From NCBI GenBank assembly GCA_041745295.1, contig JBGTJE010000043.1, positions 56,341-120,340 on the forward strand: DNA of 64,000 nt. Direction: 5' to 3'. A model generated the notes under the pieces. It saw only the letters and a program-made list of their open reading frames with translations. It ran no database searches and had not been told where the DNA came from. Both the position numbers and the translations under genes were made by a program. The DNA comes from JANMEB01 sp041745295. Its GTDB lineage: Bacteria > Planctomycetota > Planctomycetia > Pirellulales > Pirellulaceae. Below, piece by piece: positions 33,477-43,559 of the stretch. The first letter of the stretch is position 1, and each line of letters begins with the position of its first letter.

Positions 33477-35888
33477 ATGCAGGTAGTGCAACGAACTCAC
33501 GTTTCAGCGGATCAATTGCGCTGGCGATTTGACGTCTCGCAATTGAAATTCGAAACGACGGCCGGCGTCGACCCCGCGAGCGAAGTCTTCGGACAATCGA
33601 CGGCGGAGGAAGCGTTGCGGTTTGGCATGTTATGTAATGCGCCGGGTCAGAACATCTATGTGCGTGGGACGCGCGGGACCGGTCGGTTGTTGCTCGTGCG
33701 GACGTTGCTCCGAGAGCTCAACCTCCGTACCGAGCAGAAACGGGATCGTTGCTACGTCCACAACTTCAAGCGGCCCGATCGGCCGCGGCTCATTACGTTG
33801 GCGCCGGGAACCGCGGCGGACTTTCGCCGCCGCGTATTAGAGCTGGCCGAGTTTATCGGCGAGGGCATGATCAAGTCGTTGGAATCCGAGCCATTCGCGT
33901 CGCAGCGGAACGCCATCAAGGAGAGCTACCAACAAATGGCCCAATCGCTTTCCGATCCACTGGAAGAAGATTTGGCCAAGTCCGAGATGACCCTGACGAC
34001 CGTGCAACAAGGCGATCTGACGGTACCCGCGATCCTTCCCGTCGTGGAGGGAAAGCCGATCGGTCCCGAACAATTGCGGGAGATGGCCAAGCAAGGCGAA
34101 ATTTCTAAAGAGAGGGTTGAACAATTTGAAGCGCGATACGCCGACTTTCGACGGCAAATGCACGCCATCGGTCGGCAAGTCAATGAGTTGTATCGCGAAG
34201 CGGCCGCTCAAGTCCTCCGATTCAATCAGCAATCCGCCCGCGAGATGTTAGCCGATTTGACCGCCAAAATCCGAGCCGATTTTCCCGGCACTGGCGTCCT
34301 CGATTTTATCAACGACGTCGTTGAAGACGCGCTCGAAAATCATCTCGAATCGTCCGATGAGGACGGCGATTCGCCCGAGTCTACGGAAATCTACGGCGTG
34401 AACATTGTGCTTCAGAACGAAGATCCGACTAAGCGACCGGTCGTCCAAGAAATGACTCCCAACTTGATGAACCTGTTGGGCACGGTCGAGCCACGATCCG
34501 GACCCGAAGGGGTCGCTTACTCGGACTATCGGGGTATTCGCGGCGGAGCATTGCTCAATGCCGATCAAGGATTTCTCATTCTCAATGTCGACGACTTGAT
34601 GGCCGAAGGGGGTGCTTGGCGAGCGTTGACGCGAACGTTGCGGACGGGCTCGCTGGAGATTGTTCCTCCCGAATTCGGCTGGATGCGTCCGTTTGTTGTG
34701 GTTCAACCCGAACCGATTCCGATCAACGTTCGCGTCATTTTGATTGGCGATGCCGATACATTTTATTGGTTGGACCAGGTCGATGCAGATTTTCGCGACC
34801 TGTTCAAAGTCCTGGCGGACTTTGAAAGCCAAATCGAGCGGAGCAGCTCGGGAGTCCACCAATATGCGGCGGTCTTATCGCGGCTCTCCCGCGACGAAAG
34901 CTTACCGCATTTTGACCGCGAAGCCGTCGGGGGATTGGTCGAGCACGGCGCTCGAATCGTCGCCCGAGCAGAAAAGTTAACGGCTCGCTTTGGGCGAATC
35001 GCCGATATCGCGCGGGAAGCCGCGTTCCTCGCGGTCCAGGGTTCAAGCGACGTCGTGACCGGCCTCCATGTTCGACAAGCCATTCAACGGACCAAACGCC
35101 GAGCGAGCTTGCCGTCGCGAAGGTTTCAAGAGTTCATGGAAAACGGAACCATTCTCGTGAAGACCAGCGGGGCAATCGTGGGACAGATCAATGGCTTGGC
35201 GGTGATGCAAGCGGGGCCGCTAACCTACGGTTTTCCGGCGCGAATCACCGCCTCGATCGGCGCCGGCCGGTCCGGACTCATTGATATCGAGGGTTCCGCA
35301 CGGCTGTCGGGGACCATTCACACCAAAGGTTTTTACATCCTCGGAGGGTTGCTGCGACGACTGCTGCGGACCGACCATCCGCTGGCGTTTAGCGCCTCGC
35401 TCGCGTTCGAGCAAAGTTACGGCGGAATCGACGGCGACTCCGCCTCCTGTGCGGAAATCTGTTGCCTGCTCAGCGCGCTGACGAACATCCCCATTAAACA
35501 GAATCTCGCAATCACCGGCGCCATTGATCAACACGGCAACGTGCAAGCCATCGGCGGCGTGAACGAAAAGATCGAAGGATTTTTTGACGTGTGTCGGCAT
35601 TTTGGTTTGACCGGCGACCAAGGGGTCGTGGTGCCGCGGTCCAACGTTGGTGACTTGATGCTCCGCGAAGATCTCGTCGACGCCGCTCAACACGAGAGGT
35701 TTCATATCTACGCCATCGACGATGTCTATGATGCGCTCGAACTTCTCACCGGATTTCCCGCGGGCAATCGGGACCAAGGAACGCATTTGCCCGGCACGCT
35801 CCTGAATATTGCCTTGGAAAAGGCTTACGAATTTTGGTTTCGGACGCTGGCTAGCCCCGAGGCACTTGGAAAAAGCAAACCCCATTAA
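33477..35888 (+). CDS. Lon-like ATP-dependent protease (AAA_32/LonB-type)
   Basis: An 803-residue protein. ATG 33477 follows a GAGG-like site. The N-terminal AAA domain has a modified Walker A (VRGTRGTGRLLLVRTLL, residues about 59-75) in which Arg replaces the usual Lys, as in the AAA_32 group. A helical insertion at about 120-280 and YSDYRGIRGGALLNADQGFL plus ILNVDDLM follow. The C-terminal Lon protease domain has the catalytic Ser655 in GIDGDSASCAE and Lys698 in GGVNEKIEGFFD. These are the dyad residues, in GDSAS context instead of GPSAG. It is probably a cytoplasmic protein-quality protease distinct from housekeeping Lon. No substrate is evident. Confidence 0.88.
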   Translation: MQVVQRTHVSADQLRWRFDVSQLKFETTAGVDPASEVFGQSTAEEALRFGMLCNAPGQNIYVRGTRGTGRLLLVRTLLRELNLRTEQKRDRCYVHNFKRPDRPRLITLAPGTAADFRRRVLELAEFIGEGMIKSLESEPFASQRNAIKESYQQMAQSLSDPLEEDLAKSEMTLTTVQQGDLTVPAILPVVEGKPIGPEQLREMAKQGEISKERVEQFEARYADFRRQMHAIGRQVNELYREAAAQVLRFNQQSAREMLADLTAKIRADFPGTGVLDFINDVVEDALENHLESSDEDGDSPESTEIYGVNIVLQNEDPTKRPVVQEMTPNLMNLLGTVEPRSGPEGVAYSDYRGIRGGALLNADQGFLILNVDDLMAEGGAWRALTRTLRTGSLEIVPPEFGWMRPFVVVQPEPIPINVRVILIGDADTFYWLDQVDADFRDLFKVLADFESQIERSSSGVHQYAAVLSRLSRDESLPHFDREAVGGLVEHGARIVARAEKLTARFGRIADIAREAAFLAVQGSSDVVTGLHVRQAIQRTKRRASLPSRRFQEFMENGTILVKTSGAIVGQINGLAVMQAGPLTYGFPARITASIGAGRSGLIDIEGSARLSGTIHTKGFYILGGLLRRLLRTDHPLAFSASLAFEQSYGGIDGDSASCAEICCLLSALTNIPIKQNLAITGAIDQHGNVQAIGGVNEKIEGFFDVCRHFGLTGDQGVVVPRSNVGDLMLREDLVDAAQHERFHIYAIDDVYDALELLTGFPAGNRDQGTHLPGTLLNIALEKAYEFWFRTLASPEALGKSKPH

Positions 35889-35917
35889 TCGAATTATGGT
35901 GGCCGGCCAGTTACCTT

Positions 35918-36011
35918 GTCGCCATCGCGCCCCGCGTGGTGAACGCGGCCCCGCCGAGTGGTTTCGAGTGTAATCTGAAATCGCTTTCCTCTCGCGGAGC
36001 GAGAGGGCTAC
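35918..36011. repeat. Repeat family B, 94 bp unit, copy 2 (reverse orientation)
   Basis: The right hairpin (35988-36011) reads CCTCTCGC, GGA, GCGAGAGG, then GCTAC. The left hairpin (35918-35941) is a decayed GCCATCGCGC/GCGTGGTG arm that matches the second hairpin of copy 1 at all but a few positions. Length and interior layout equal those of 6676-6769. Confidence 0.75.
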
Positions 36012-36135
36012 ATCAATGGGCAAACTGACCCACTACGCAATCTGCGATTTCGTTGTCGGCAAAAATGGTTTAAACTGCGCGCCCTGAAGTCATAACTCAC
36101 CTGTTTCACGGCTTGTCTTGCGGAGGCTCGCGTTG

Positions 36136-38334
36136 GTGCGACCAAATATTTCTCAATTGGACGTTCTTTCATCCACCGAGCCGAACCACCGTACGCCGAT
36201 GGAAGAGCTTTATGATAAATGTCTCGCCTTGGCCAGCAATTTGTGGTGGTCGTGGACCCCCGACGTGCAGCAAATATTCCGAGATCTCGAACCGGTTCGC
36301 TGGAGGCAGTTAGACCACAACCCGGTCGCCTTGTTGCGCGAGTTCTCGCCCGAGCGCTTGGATCAACGCGCTTCGGAGTTGGTCTTGTACAGCCGAATCA
36401 ACAACGCCTACCGCCAGCTTAAGGATTACATGCAGCGCCGCCCCAGTTGGGCGGTGAACCACGCCGGGGTCTTGGGCTCGCGGCCGGTGGCGTACTTCTC
36501 GGCCGAGTTTGGGATCCATGAATCGCTGCCGATTTACTCGGGCGGTTTGGGCGTGTTGTCCGGCGACCATATCAAGAGTTCCAGCAATTTGGGAATTCCC
36601 TTGATCGCAGTTGGACTGTTTTATAGCCAAGGCTATTTTCGACAACTCCTGGACGCCGACGGCTACCAGTGCGAAGAGTACATCGATACCAAAGTCGAAG
36701 ATTTGCCGATCAAGCCCGCGGCGTCGAGCGACGGAAGTCCCTTGACCATCGCCGTACCCACGCGGCACGGTAACATTCTGGCAAGAGTTTGGCAGATGCA
36801 AGTCGGCCGGGTCCGCCTGTTTTTGCTCGATTGCAACGTCGAGGGAAATACGGCCGACGACCGGATGCTCAACAGCCGCTTGTACGGCGGCAACGAGCGA
36901 ACGCGAATTCGCCAAGAATTAGTCTTGGGAATCGGCGGCGTCAAAGCCTTGTGGGCGATGGGCTATCGCCCCGGTGTTTATCATTTGAACGAAGGGCACA
37001 GCGCCTTTGGACCGTTGGAGGCGATCGCCAACCGTATGGAGGGAGAGGGCTTTCCGTTCGATGAAGCGCTCCGCGAAGTCGCCGAACAGACGGTGTTCAC
37101 GACGCACACACCCGTGCCCGCCGGTCACGATCGATTCGAAAGCGGCTTGATCGAAGAGCATTTGGGACCTTTGCGCGAAAAGCTCGGTTTGACGCACGAA
37201 CAACTAATGAGCCTGGGACGAGTCGACCCGCAGAATGCGGGCGAACAATTTTGCATGACCATCGCCGGGCTCAAGCTTTCGCGCACCGCGAACGCGGTGA
37301 GCCAATTGCACGGGCAAGTCACACGCCGCATGTGGTCGCATCTCTGGCCGTGGCGGGCCGAGGAAGAAACTCCCATCGGACACATCACCAACGGAGTGCA
37401 TACGCCGTCCTGGCTCGCGCCCCAAATGAAGCAAGTGTACGACCGCTATTTCCCCGTCGGCTGGATGGAGCAAGTCGGCGAACCACAGGTCTGGAGCGAA
37501 GTCCACAAAGTCGATCCCGGTGAGTTGTGGGAAGTCCACAACACGCTCAAATCGCAACTGATCGCCGTCGTGCGGCGGCGCGTCGCCCGCCAAAGCGCTC
37601 GACGGATGGAAAGCGATGACCTGGTGGAGGCGGCTCGCAATACGTTGGATCCCAACGTCTTGACGATCGGCTTTGCTCGGCGCTTCGCAACCTACAAACG
37701 GGCAAATTTGATCTTCACCGACTTGGATCGACTCACCAATCTCTTGGCCAATATCCAGCGGCCCGTCCAATTCATTTTCTAGGGAAAGGCCCATCCCAAG
37801 GACGAACCCGGTAAAAAGTATATTCGCGCGATTGCCAATATGCGCCACGATCCGCGGTTTGCCAATCGCGTCGTGTTCGTCGAGGATTACGATATCAACG
37901 TCTGTCGCCACATGGTCCAAGGAGTCGACATCTGGCTGAACAATCCTCGTCGACCGTTGGAGGCATCGGGAACGAGCGGACAGAAAACGGTGCTCAACGG
38001 CGGGCTCAACCTTTCGATCTTGGATGGTTGGTGGGCCGAAGCTTACGACGGCAGCAACGGATTTGCAATCGGCAACGGCACCCGCCATGTCTCTGACGAA
38101 ATTACCGATCAGCGCGACGCCCTGAGCCTGTACGACGTTCTCGAATCCGAAGTTATCCCGATGTTCTATCACCGCGACAACGATGGTCTGCCGCGCGAGT
38201 GGGTCAAACGGATGATGAATTCGATCGCGACACTGGGCTGGCGGTTTAGTTCCGACCGGATGGTCATGGACTACACGACCCACTGTTACGTCCCCTCCGC
38301 CGGCGGTCTCAGCTGCGACGTCACCCGCTGCTAG
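36136..38334 (+). pseudogene. glgP: Alpha-glucan (glycogen) phosphorylase interrupted by in-frame TAG
   Basis: Glycogen phosphorylase (GT35) releases glucose-1-phosphate from glycogen. The frame runs from GTG 36136 (GGAGG 9 bases upstream; TTG 36133 possible) through FSAEFGIHESLPIYSGGLG, YRPGVYHLNEGHSAF and FTTHTPVPAGHDRF. It then hits TAG at 37780-37782 after RPVQFIF. The same frame continues without other damage: GKAHPKDEPGKKYI, RVVFVEDYDINVC, and the PLP-lysine region EASGTSGQKTVLNGGLNLS, to a stop at 38332. The TAG replaces the small residue of the conserved FxGKAHP motif. Total length without the stop is about 732 codons, normal for this branch. Nonsense mutation, sequencing error or readthrough are all possible. 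Confidence 0.88.
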
Positions 38335-38465
38335 TCCTCGCCAATGTCTATTGAAGCTGCGATATTCCCCGGCAACACCCAGATTTGTTGGAAATTGAAG
38401 CCTGACGCGCTAGCGAAGGAGCAGCTTCACCAACTCTGGGTTTGCACCTCGAAATCAGATTTCTT

Positions 38466-38490
38466 GTGTGCCACTGGCTTTGCCAGTGCC
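38466..38490. repeat. Repeat family F, single unit
   Basis: GTGTGCCACTGGC, TTT and GCCAGTGCC form a hairpin. The same unit occurs as an inverted pair at 40771-40837. It lies in the glgP to lipoprotein spacer. Confidence 0.65.
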
Positions 38491-38622
38491 GACGCGACAT
38501 TTTTTAGAGCGCCTTTCCTCGCGGCCCGGTGTTTACATGGAGCTAGCGATTGCAGAGTCAAAGTATTGACTGATTTCACGATCCGCCGCTAACTTGGTTC
38601 GCTCTTTCCGGAAAGGCGCAGA

Positions 38623-39465
38623 TTGATTGGCGAGCGCTCGATTTTATTGGGACTCTGTTTGCTTGGAGTGCTGGGCTGCCGCAATTGGCAACCTGCGGAG
38701 GAGAAGTTGCCGCGCTTGCCCGCGATGCGCATGAAGCCCGACAGCATTGCTTTGGAAATCGCCGTCGCTTACGTCGATTCCGCCAAGGCCGATCAATTGA
38801 CTACGCTGTGGGACGCGATCGACGAACAGGGAATCGTGATCGAGCGAAGGCGGATCCTCGATGCCAACGGAATCCGCTGTGGAATTGCCACCGCACAAAT
38901 GCCGGCCGTTTTTCGCGAGCTGGTCGACTCGGATCCCGCGGATGATGAGCAGACACTGGTCGCCCACCAGTTGATTCAAAACGGATTTGGCGAAGCTCAC
39001 CCGATCGAAGTCTCCGCTATCGTTCCTCGGCTGAATTGGTCGGTTTTTGCGGTGGACCATCAAACTCGCACCGGCACGTGTGACAACGCGACATGTTACT
39101 TCGAGCTGCGGACATATCCGATGGGCAACGGCACTGCGGAGATCGAACTTTGTCCCAAGATCCGCCACGGTGTTCCGCGTCCCAAGCTCTCGAGCGAAAA
39201 CAACGCGTTCACCTTGCGGCCGCTCTTGGATGAAGTGACGCTGGCCGAAGTCGCCTTTGGATGCCGCCTCAAGCCCGGTGACACGCTGATCGTTGGCCCC
39301 ACGAAACCATCGAGCGGACTAGGGAAGATCTTCTTGGTTGGCGAGTCCGAAGGATCGGAAGTGGTACGGCTGGTCTTAGTGCGATTGGCGCGAACGCAAA
39401 TGGACGATCTGTTTTCGCCGAAAAAACTCCACTCGCCCCTGGCGACGTCGCCGCGAAATCCCTGA
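38623..39465 (+). CDS. Predicted lipoprotein of unknown function
   Basis: A 280-residue protein. A TTG start at 38623 is supported by GGAAAGG a few bases upstream, and the signal (SILLGLCLLGVLGC) ends in the lipobox LGVLGC. The body has short conserved-looking blocks (MKPDSIALEIAVAYVD, AIDEQGIVIERRRILDANGI, LKPGDTLIVGPT) that I recall from planctomycete envelope proteins, but no named domain. The C-terminus is basic. It is followed by a family D repeat and then aldolase on the same strand. Confidence 0.75.
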   Translation: MIGERSILLGLCLLGVLGCRNWQPAEEKLPRLPAMRMKPDSIALEIAVAYVDSAKADQLTTLWDAIDEQGIVIERRRILDANGIRCGIATAQMPAVFRELVDSDPADDEQTLVAHQLIQNGFGEAHPIEVSAIVPRLNWSVFAVDHQTRTGTCDNATCYFELRTYPMGNGTAEIELCPKIRHGVPRPKLSSENNAFTLRPLLDEVTLAEVAFGCRLKPGDTLIVGPTKPSSGLGKIFLVGESEGSEVVRLVLVRLARTQMDDLFSPKKLHSPLATSPRNP

Positions 39466-39490
39466 ATCAAGTGCCCCTAACACAACGGGT

Positions 39491-39534
39491 GTCATTCCGG
39501 GCTGAGACCCGGAATTCATCTTCCATGGATGGGA
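39491..39534. repeat. Repeat family D, copy 1
   Basis: ATTCCGGG/CCCGGAAT forms one hairpin and TCAT(CTTCC)ATGGA a second, imperfect one. Copies at 43940 and 47691 share this two-hairpin layout. A sequence GGATTCCCGCCTTCGCAGG at 39571-39589 may be its opposite end. Confidence 0.65.
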
Positions 39535-39687
39535 CGAATTGCGTGGTGACATGAATTCCAAGACAGGATTCCCGCCTTCGCAGGTATGTCTGTTCTTCGC
39601 TCGGCCTCCTAGTCGTTGTCAAATCAGGCGAATCATCGATAATGCGAATCGGCCCCGCCGTTCGCTAAATCGATGAGGAGTTGTTTC

Positions 39688-40698
39688 ATGCCATTGGTCC
39701 CGATGCGGATCGTCTTGGATCACGCCGCCGAGAATCACTACGGCGTCGCGGCCTTGAACGTCAACAACATGGAACAAATCCAGTCGATCATGGAAGCGGC
39801 TCACGAGACCGATTCGCCGGTGATTGTCCAGGCGTCGCGCGGGGCCCGAGCCTATTCCCAAGACCTCTATCTCAAACACTTGATGTTGGCTGCATCGGAG
39901 CTGTATCCGCATTTGCCGGTCGTCATGCATCAAGACCACGGCAACAGCGTCGCTACGTGCATGAGCGCGATCGAAAACGGCTTTACGTCAGTGATGATGG
40001 ACGGTTCGCTGAAGGAAGACGGCAAGACGCCTGCCGATTACCCCTACAACGTGCATGTCACCCGCGAGGTCGTTCGGCTGGCGCACGCCAAAGGCATTTC
40101 GGTGGAAGGCGAACTGGGGTGCTTGGGATCGTTGGAAACGGGCCAGGGCGAAAAGGAAGACGGACACGGAGCCGAAGGGGCTTTGTCGCCAGAACAGTTG
40201 CTGACCGATCCGGACGAGGCCGAACGATTTGTCGCCGATACTGGCGTCGACGCCCTCGCCGTCGCAATCGGGACAAGTCACGGGGCTTACAAATTCACCC
40301 GCAAACCCGATGGCGAAATCTTGGCGATGGGCCGCATCGTGGAAATCCACCGCCGCTTGCCCAATTGCCACCTCGTGATGCACGGCAGCAGCAGCGTGCC
40401 GCAGGCGCTGCAAGATATGCTCAACAAATACGGCGGCAAAATGCGGCAGACTTGGGGCGTCCCGGTCGAGGAAATTCAGCGAGGCATCAAGCACGGGGTC
40501 CGCAAAATCAACGTCGACACCGACAATCGAATCGCCATCACGGCGGCGATTCGCAAGGTCTTTGTGGAAACTCCCGAAAAATTTGATCCGCGCGATTATT
40601 TGAAGCCGGCACGGACCGCCATGAAGGAAGTCTGTCGCGACCGAATGATCGCCTTTGGCCAAGCGGGGCAAGCGGCTCGCCTACGGAGTCGATTGTAA
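39688..40698 (+). CDS. fba: Class II fructose-bisphosphate aldolase
   Basis: A 336-residue zinc-dependent aldolase interconverting fructose 1,6-bisphosphate with dihydroxyacetone phosphate and glyceraldehyde 3-phosphate. Zinc-binding histidines lie in VVMHQDHGNS, GTSHGAYKF and VMHGSSSVP; the acidic block VEGELGCLGSLETGQGEKED is the active-site loop; INVDTDNRIA closes the barrel. It matches the CbbA/type B branch. ATG 39688 is preceded by GAGGAG 8 bases upstream; an ATG-like start at 39673 lacks this. It serves glycolysis or gluconeogenesis, close to the broken glgP on the same strand but with other genes between. Confidence 0.93.
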   Translation: MPLVPMRIVLDHAAENHYGVAALNVNNMEQIQSIMEAAHETDSPVIVQASRGARAYSQDLYLKHLMLAASELYPHLPVVMHQDHGNSVATCMSAIENGFTSVMMDGSLKEDGKTPADYPYNVHVTREVVRLAHAKGISVEGELGCLGSLETGQGEKEDGHGAEGALSPEQLLTDPDEAERFVADTGVDALAVAIGTSHGAYKFTRKPDGEILAMGRIVEIHRRLPNCHLVMHGSSSVPQALQDMLNKYGGKMRQTWGVPVEEIQRGIKHGVRKINVDTDNRIAITAAIRKVFVETPEKFDPRDYLKPARTAMKEVCRDRMIAFGQAGQAARLRSRL

Positions 40699-40770
40699 AT
40701 TTGCGAACCGGCCCGACGGTAGGATCACGACGTGCATACGCGGGCACTTAGGCAAGTCATGACGATCGAA

Positions 40771-40837
40771 CACTGGCAGAGCCAGTGGCACACGGAACAT
40801 CGAATTTGTCTTGTGTGCCACGGGCTTTGCCCGTGCC
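40771..40837. repeat. Repeat family F, inverted pair (67 bp)
   Basis: Left hairpin 40771-40793 (CACTGGC, AGA, GCCAGTG, then GCACAC) and right hairpin 40813-40837 (GTGTGCCACGGGC, TTT, GCCCGTGCC) point in opposite directions. The unit at 38466 is a single copy of the right half. Confidence 0.7.
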
Positions 40838-40877
40838 GTCCCTCAGCACGGCTAATCCAAACGGATCCAAATCATCC

Positions 40878-42023
40878 ATGAGCGCCAACGCGAAAATCCC
40901 GATCAACGCGTCAGCGCTGATGACTGTTGACGAGCGCGAATCCCTGTTGCTCGCGCCGTATGCCACGTTCAGTTCGGACTCCGCCGGACGTGAATATCCG
41001 GAACAGGAACATCCGTATCGCGGTCCGTTCCAACGCGATCGCGATCGCGTATTACATAGTTCGGCCTATCGACGCCTGAGCGGCAAAATGCAAGTCTTCA
41101 CCGGGGAAATGGGGGACTACCACCGAACCCGTTTGACGCATACTCAAGAAGTCGCCACGATCGCAAGAACGATTGGCCGTGTCATTCGCTTGAACGAAGA
41201 TCTGATCGAGGCCCTTGCCCTGGTTCACGACTTGGGCCATCCGCCGTACGGCCACGCCGGAGAAGACGTGTTAAACGAGTGTTTGGCCAACGACGGAGGA
41301 TTCTCGCATAACCAGTTTGGCCTCACGATCGTGCGCGAGCTGGAAAAGCGGTTCACGGCGTATCCGGGACTCAATTTGACGCGTGAAGTCCTCAGCGGAC
41401 AAACCGCGCGGATCGACAAGTCCAATCGCCACGCCAAGCCCAGTTTGGAAGTTCAATTGGTGGACGCGGCCGACAGCACGACCTACGACGCGCACGATAC
41501 CGACGACGCGATCAAACTGGGCTTGGTCACGCTCGACGATATGGAGCATCTGGGATTGATTCGCGATAGCCTCCGCCATGTGCAAGCCAACTATGCGGCG
41601 CTCGACCCGGATATGCTTCGCAAAGCAATCGTGCACCGGTTGATCGAATCCCAAGTTACCGATCTGATCGACCATTGCGGACGCGAACTGCAACGCCATT
41701 CGTTCCAAGATTCCCTGGCGGCGAGCCGCAGCGATTTCGTCATCGAGCCGAGTTCAGGGCTGACCGCGCAGAAAAAGGAGCTTGAGAAATTCCTCTACCA
41801 GCGCGTGTATCGCCATCCCCAATTGATTTCGGTCCGCCAACGGGCGCAGCAGCGCCTGCGGCTGATGTTCGAGGGTTTTGTGCGGCGCCCCGAACTCATC
41901 CCGGCCAAATACCAATACCGGATCGCCGAAGTGGGTCTTGAGCGGACGGTTGCGGCATATATCGCCGGGATGACCGACGATTATTGCGAACAGATGTTTG
42001 CAACTCATTTTGCCGCTTCGTAG
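40878..42023 (+). CDS. dgt: HD-domain dGTPase-like triphosphohydrolase
   Basis: A 381-residue cytoplasmic enzyme of the deoxynucleotide triphosphohydrolase family, which cleaves dNTPs to nucleoside and triphosphate. Signatures: FQRDRDRVLHSSAYRRLSGK, RTRLTHTQEVATIART with the first His, ALVHDLGHPPYGHAGED with the HD pair, and DAADSTTYDAHDTDDA with the last Asp. ATG 40878 is the first start in front of conserved sequence; ATG 40920 is a shorter option. The stop TAG at 42021-42023 is part of the GTAG head of a family A repeat. Substrate preference (dGTP or mixed) cannot be fixed from sequence. Confidence 0.88.
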   Translation: MSANAKIPINASALMTVDERESLLLAPYATFSSDSAGREYPEQEHPYRGPFQRDRDRVLHSSAYRRLSGKMQVFTGEMGDYHRTRLTHTQEVATIARTIGRVIRLNEDLIEALALVHDLGHPPYGHAGEDVLNECLANDGGFSHNQFGLTIVRELEKRFTAYPGLNLTREVLSGQTARIDKSNRHAKPSLEVQLVDAADSTTYDAHDTDDAIKLGLVTLDDMEHLGLIRDSLRHVQANYAALDPDMLRKAIVHRLIESQVTDLIDHCGRELQRHSFQDSLAASRSDFVIEPSSGLTAQKKELEKFLYQRVYRHPQLISVRQRAQQRLRLMFEGFVRRPELIPAKYQYRIAEVGLERTVAAYIAGMTDDYCEQMFATHFAAS

Positions 42024-42193
42024 GTCTCGCGAGCCGAGCGAGACCTTGCACCATCCCGGTTATACTATTCCAAATGGTGTTCCGTGTCCGTAGCGCCTGC
42101 CGAATTCTGTTTGGACGGCGATCGACATGCTACATGATTTGGCCCTGTGAGTTTATTGATATTGCGATGCCTCGCTCGGCTCGCGAGACCTAC
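42020..42193. repeat. Repeat family A, inverted pair, copy 3 (174 bp)
   Basis: The left unit 42020-42044 begins GTAGGTCTCGC; its TAG is the stop codon of the dGTPase gene. The right unit 42169-42193 ends GCGAGACCTAC. After the left unit comes CTTGCACCATCC, the complement of the sequence next to the right unit of copy 2, so the shared arms extend beyond the hairpin. Confidence 0.88.
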
Positions 42194-42545
42194 CTACGGC
42201 CCAAATTGAGTGCTTGTGATGCGGTTTCATCGCGCGTGGCCTGTTTGGGCTATTTGCGTCAGTTTGTATTCTTCCTCTGGGTGGCACTTTCTGTCCGCCG
42301 CGGCGGATCGAAGGGCGTGGTTTTGCCCCCCCACTCCCCTCGAATACTTTGGTTGAGCGCTCCAATGAGTACTTGAAACAACTTGGCGCACGCCAACTTT
42401 TCCCAAATTACACGCTGGCGCGGTCTTTTGCCTCACCGCGGTGGTTTCTACCATTAAGGTTGGGGTGCAGCGGGGTTTCATTATCTTGGGGGCAACTTGC
42501 CCTAACCGCCCTCACCCTATCATCATTATTCAGTCGAGGTATGTC
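42194..42545. other. Spacer before the PIN/TRAM gene
   Basis: A family G fragment (GGGTGGCAC at 42279 and CGAAGGGCGTGG at 42309-42320) is present. The rest has no recognised gene or repeat. GAGG at 42535-42538 is the ribosome-binding site of the next gene. Confidence 0.5.
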
Positions 42546-43559
42546 GTGGAATTAATCATCCTCCGGAGTGTTTTCTTGTTTGTGACGGTCGGCTTGAGCG
42601 TATCACTTATGCTCAATTCCGGTTTGAGCTGGTGGGTGGTGCCGCTCGCGGCCGTTGGCGCGCTAGTCTTGATACTAGTCGACTGGATTACACCGCGCAA
42701 ACGAATCGAAATGATATCGAGTATTTACTTTGGCATTGTTATCGGAATTTTTTTGACGTTTGTCGTTAGCTTGGCGTTGGCTCCGTTTTGGGGTTCGGAA
42801 ACCGATACACCTTTGGGAAATACTCGTGCGATCGCCCTTCCCTTGATCGGTGCGGCGAGCTGTTATCTCTGTATCAGCTTGCTGTGGCAGACCCGCGATG
42901 ACTTCCGCTTTGTTATTCCGTACGTCGAGTTTCACCGCGAAGTCCGTGGCGGCAAGCCCTATATTCTCGATACCAGCGTTGTGATCGATGGGCGGATCGC
43001 TGACATCGTCGATACGGGAATCATCGACAATCAATTGATCATGCCCCGCTTCGTGCTCGCGGAGCTTCAATCAATTGCGGACAGCAGCGACAAGATGCGG
43101 CGCTCGCGCGGGCGGCGCGGATTGGATGTGCTCAATCGAATGCGGGCCAATCCCAAAGTTGAATTGACGATCTATGATCGAGAAACGGCTGAAATGGATG
43201 GCCAACCCGTCGATAGTAAATTGATGTTGTTGGCGCGAAGTTTGCAAGGCAAGATCGTTACCGGGGACTTCAACTTGAATAAGGTCGCCCGGCTACAAAA
43301 TATCGCGGTGATCAACCTGAATGACATCGCCAATTCTCTCAAACCGGTATATTTGCCGGGCGAGAACTTGACTGTACGCATCGTGAAGGCGGGCGAAGAG
43401 GCGAACCAGGGAATCGGCTATCTGGAAGACGGGACCATGATCGTCATCGAAGAGGGCCGCAATTACATCGGCAAGACCATCAACGCGACCGTCACCAGCA
43501 CGCTGCAAACCAGCGCCGGCCGAATGATTTTCGGCCGTTTCGAAGCGCTGATTGCGTAG
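42546..43559 (+). CDS. PIN/TRAM domain membrane protein (YacL-like)
   Basis: A 337-residue protein with four N-terminal transmembrane helices (to about residue 125), a PIN-like nuclease domain (about 140-260) and a C-terminal TRAM RNA-binding domain (about 275-337). The PIN core has YILDTSVVIDGRIADI, the Asp/Glu region MPRFVLAELQSIAD, DSKLMLLA and VTGDFNLNKVA, so all acidic metal ligands look present. The start is GTG 42546 with GAGG upstream. Bacillus YacL-type proteins are thought to act on RNA at the membrane; the substrate is not known. It is probably transcribed alone. Confidence 0.85.
   Translation: MELIILRSVFLFVTVGLSVSLMLNSGLSWWVVPLAAVGALVLILVDWITPRKRIEMISSIYFGIVIGIFLTFVVSLALAPFWGSETDTPLGNTRAIALPLIGAASCYLCISLLWQTRDDFRFVIPYVEFHREVRGGKPYILDTSVVIDGRIADIVDTGIIDNQLIMPRFVLAELQSIADSSDKMRRSRGRRGLDVLNRMRANPKVELTIYDRETAEMDGQPVDSKLMLLARSLQGKIVTGDFNLNKVARLQNIAVINLNDIANSLKPVYLPGENLTVRIVKAGEEANQGIGYLEDGTMIVIEEGRNYIGKTINATVTSTLQTSAGRMIFGRFEALIA

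Noticed and set aside
37780..37782. TAG in glgP as pyrrolysine or a recoded codon
   Set aside because: Several other genes in the window end normally at TAG, so general recoding is not supported; no Pyl genes are seen.
38344..38592. 82-codon plus-strand frame after glgP
   Set aside because: It runs through a family F repeat and has no motif or ribosome-binding site.
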